Both the position numbers and the translations under genes were made by a program. The notes beneath the pieces were generated by a model that saw only the letters and a list, made by a program, of their open reading frames with translations, was not told the origin of the DNA and ran no database searches. DNA of 33,881 nt, from positions 7,026 through 40,906 of the forward strand of contig JAUNOI010000014.1 in the NCBI GenBank assembly GCA_030531165.1, in the 5' to 3' direction. Origin of the DNA: Lachnospiraceae bacterium. GTDB taxonomy: Bacteria; Bacillota; Clostridia; Lachnospirales; Lachnospiraceae. How positions within the stretch are numbered: position 1 is the stretch's first letter; every line of letters starts with the position of its first letter. Shown piece after piece: positions 32,511-33,881 of this stretch.

Positions 32511-33797
32511 TTATTTGTTCATTTTTTCTTCCAGTTTTTTTAATTCTATCTGATTATAGGTATTCCAACTTTCTACATGATCGTAACAATCATTGTCCTT
32601 ATACCATTCTTTATAGCTGTCCTCTGCATTTTTTGGTACATATATATTCGCGGAAATTGGAAGAGGACAGCTGCCATCTTTTACATCTGATACTTTTGGC
32701 GGTATTCCACCTGTAAAATATACTTTTTTTAGCATTTCATTATAAGAAAAACTTAATCCTGTTCCTCTTACTTCTTCTAAATTTCTGGAAAGAACTACAA
32801 TACGCACATCTCCACCGGCAATGCTGTATGTATCATCCAGCTTTCGAATCCGATTGCTGATTCGCAGAAAACCCTTTTTGTTTGGCATGGCAACCACTAA
32901 ACGGTCATCACCTTTTGCATAGATACACTGTCCTGAAATTGCAAAATTTTTATTATCCTTTGCTATTTTTATATTCTTGATATTCTCATTTTCCAATGCC
33001 TGACTGCCGATATTCTTTACCGTCGATGAAATCAGAACATTTTGGGCCCCACTGTTTATAAACGCTCTATTTCCAATCGTAATCACACCCTCTGGGATCT
33101 TAACTGTCTTTTTCTCCGCAACAACAAAGATTAGCTCGTGCTTATTCTTTATCATCAACATTCCGTCAATCACTTCATACTTTTCATTCTCTGAAGAAAT
33201 CTTCAGCGTTTTCAATGCAGAACAATCCTCCAATGCATCTGCATGAAATGAATCAAGATTTTTTGGAAGCGTTACTGACTTCAAACGTTCACAGCCGTAG
33301 AAAGTTTCCGATTTTAATTTGTGGACGCCATCCGGTATTTTAATAGAAGACAAATACCGAAGTCCGCTAAAACAGGTAGCTTGTATCTCGGTTACAGAAT
33401 CCGGAATCGTGACTTTTGTAATCCCTTCTAATTTTTTATCATATCCATCAATATTATGCACCCGTTCAACTCTAATTCCAAATATATTTTTCCTGAATTC
33501 CGAAGGCTCTGATAACTCTGCATATCCAATACGGGTTACTTTCTTCCCCTCTATCTCCGATGGAAGCTCAAGATCAGAGGTATCTCCTTTTTCTTTATCT
33601 ACATCGATCAAATAGATCCAGCATTTGCTTTCATCCCCCGATACATAAGCATGAAAAGTAAACGCCCCGGATTTCATTTCTACAGCTTCCTCATAATTCC
33701 ACGCCTCTTTTTTTGACTTGGCCGTTCCATTCGAACATCCAATCGCAACAACTGCTAAAAATGTGAAAAACAGCGGTATCAACCATCTCTTTTCCAT
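32511..33797 (-). CDS. Leucine-rich-repeat surface lipoprotein (BspA-type)
   Basis: A 428-residue lipoprotein: MEKRW start, hydrophobic core and lipobox VAIGC (Cys about 21). Several LRR_5/BspA-type repeats follow, of the form IPDSVTEIQATCFSGL, IPDGVHKLKSETFYGC and IPEGVITIGNRAFINS, each about 23 residues, interrupted by a middle block (about 190-270) with weaker repeats. Such proteins bind host or microbial surfaces, but no ligand can be named. The ATG at 33797 has AGGAG eight bases upstream; two in-frame GTG codons further upstream overlap the ribosome binding site. First gene of an apparent operon with the GT8-RelQ fusion. A TATAAT-like box lies at 33849-33854 (minus) with a poor -35, a possible promoter cut close to the window edge. 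Confidence 0.87.
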   Translation of the reverse strand: MEKRWLIPLFFTFLAVVAIGCSNGTAKSKKEAWNYEEAVEMKSGAFTFHAYVSGDESKCWIYLIDVDKEKGDTSDLELPSEIEGKKVTRIGYAELSEPSEFRKNIFGIRVERVHNIDGYDKKLEGITKVTIPDSVTEIQATCFSGLRYLSSIKIPDGVHKLKSETFYGCERLKSVTLPKNLDSFHADALEDCSALKTLKISSENEKYEVIDGMLMIKNKHELIFVVAEKKTVKIPEGVITIGNRAFINSGAQNVLISSTVKNIGSQALENENIKNIKIAKDNKNFAISGQCIYAKGDDRLVVAMPNKKGFLRISNRIRKLDDTYSIAGGDVRIVVLSRNLEEVRGTGLSFSYNEMLKKVYFTGGIPPKVSDVKDGSCPLPISANIYVPKNAEDSYKEWYKDNDCYDHVESWNTYNQIELKKLEEKMNK

Positions 33798-33881
33798 ATT
33801 CACCACTCCTAATTATCATTTTTTGTCAATATTTTTAATATTAACTCAATTATACACGATTTTTTTGTTTGAATTGTGATC

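Noticed and set aside
1-33881. CRISPR arrays, tRNA genes, phage or insertion sequence genes
   Set aside because: No regularly spaced repeats, cloverleaf sequences, transposase or integrase motifs were seen on either strand.

Overview
The window looks like chromosomal DNA from a low-GC, spore-forming anaerobe of the Clostridia, most likely a Lachnospiraceae gut commensal. The grounds are a SpoIID sporulation protein, ScpA/ScpB, a 6S RNA of the Firmicutes type, oxygen-sensitive enzymes (a glycyl radical enzyme and QueE), GH38 and GT8 carbohydrate enzymes, BspA-type leucine-rich repeats and strong AGGAGG ribosome binding sites. The family-level placement is inferred from general resemblance, not from a marker gene. 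I saw no phage, transposase, tRNA, rRNA or CRISPR array.

Layout. Positions 1-3940 (minus): a metallophosphoesterase, scpA, scpB and the 3'-truncated ilvB, tightly packed and probably one operon. Positions 4086-6743 (minus): spoIID followed by a D-Ala-D-Ala carboxypeptidase; the spoIID ribosome binding site lies inside a 16-bp hairpin. Positions 6836-7654: a 6S RNA behind a DUF5662 gene. Positions 7699-7807: a composite palindromic repeat with partial relatives at 16655 and 29985. Positions 7881-13919 (minus): gltB-gltD glutamate synthase, with a repeated dyad upstream of its promoter. Positions 14183-16837 (minus): a complete preQ0/queuosine precursor operon queD-queE-folE-queC with promoter, preQ1-I riboswitch, attenuator and end terminator.

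Positions 16830-21063: a GlnL/YcbB-type response regulator divergent from an RmlD-like reductase, an acidic amino acid:Na+ symporter and a GlnH-like lipoprotein. With gltBD this suggests a glutamate/nitrogen theme. Positions 21116-26678: a Na+/phosphate cotransporter with a PhoU-like domain, a GH38 alpha-mannosidase and a NimA-like flavoprotein. Positions 26759-30917: an AraC regulator divergent from a NanE-like epimerase and a glycyl radical enzyme of unknown substrate; two 8-bp repeats 21 bp apart sit exactly where an AraC-type activator and autorepressor would bind.

Positions 30914-33797 (minus): a leucine-rich-repeat lipoprotein followed by the most unusual gene here, a single ORF joining an intact GT8 glycosyltransferase to an intact RelQ-type (p)ppGpp synthetase. 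I regard this fusion, and the NanE-like/glycyl-radical pair, as the best candidates for undescribed biology. All assignments come from reading motifs in the sequence; no database search was run.
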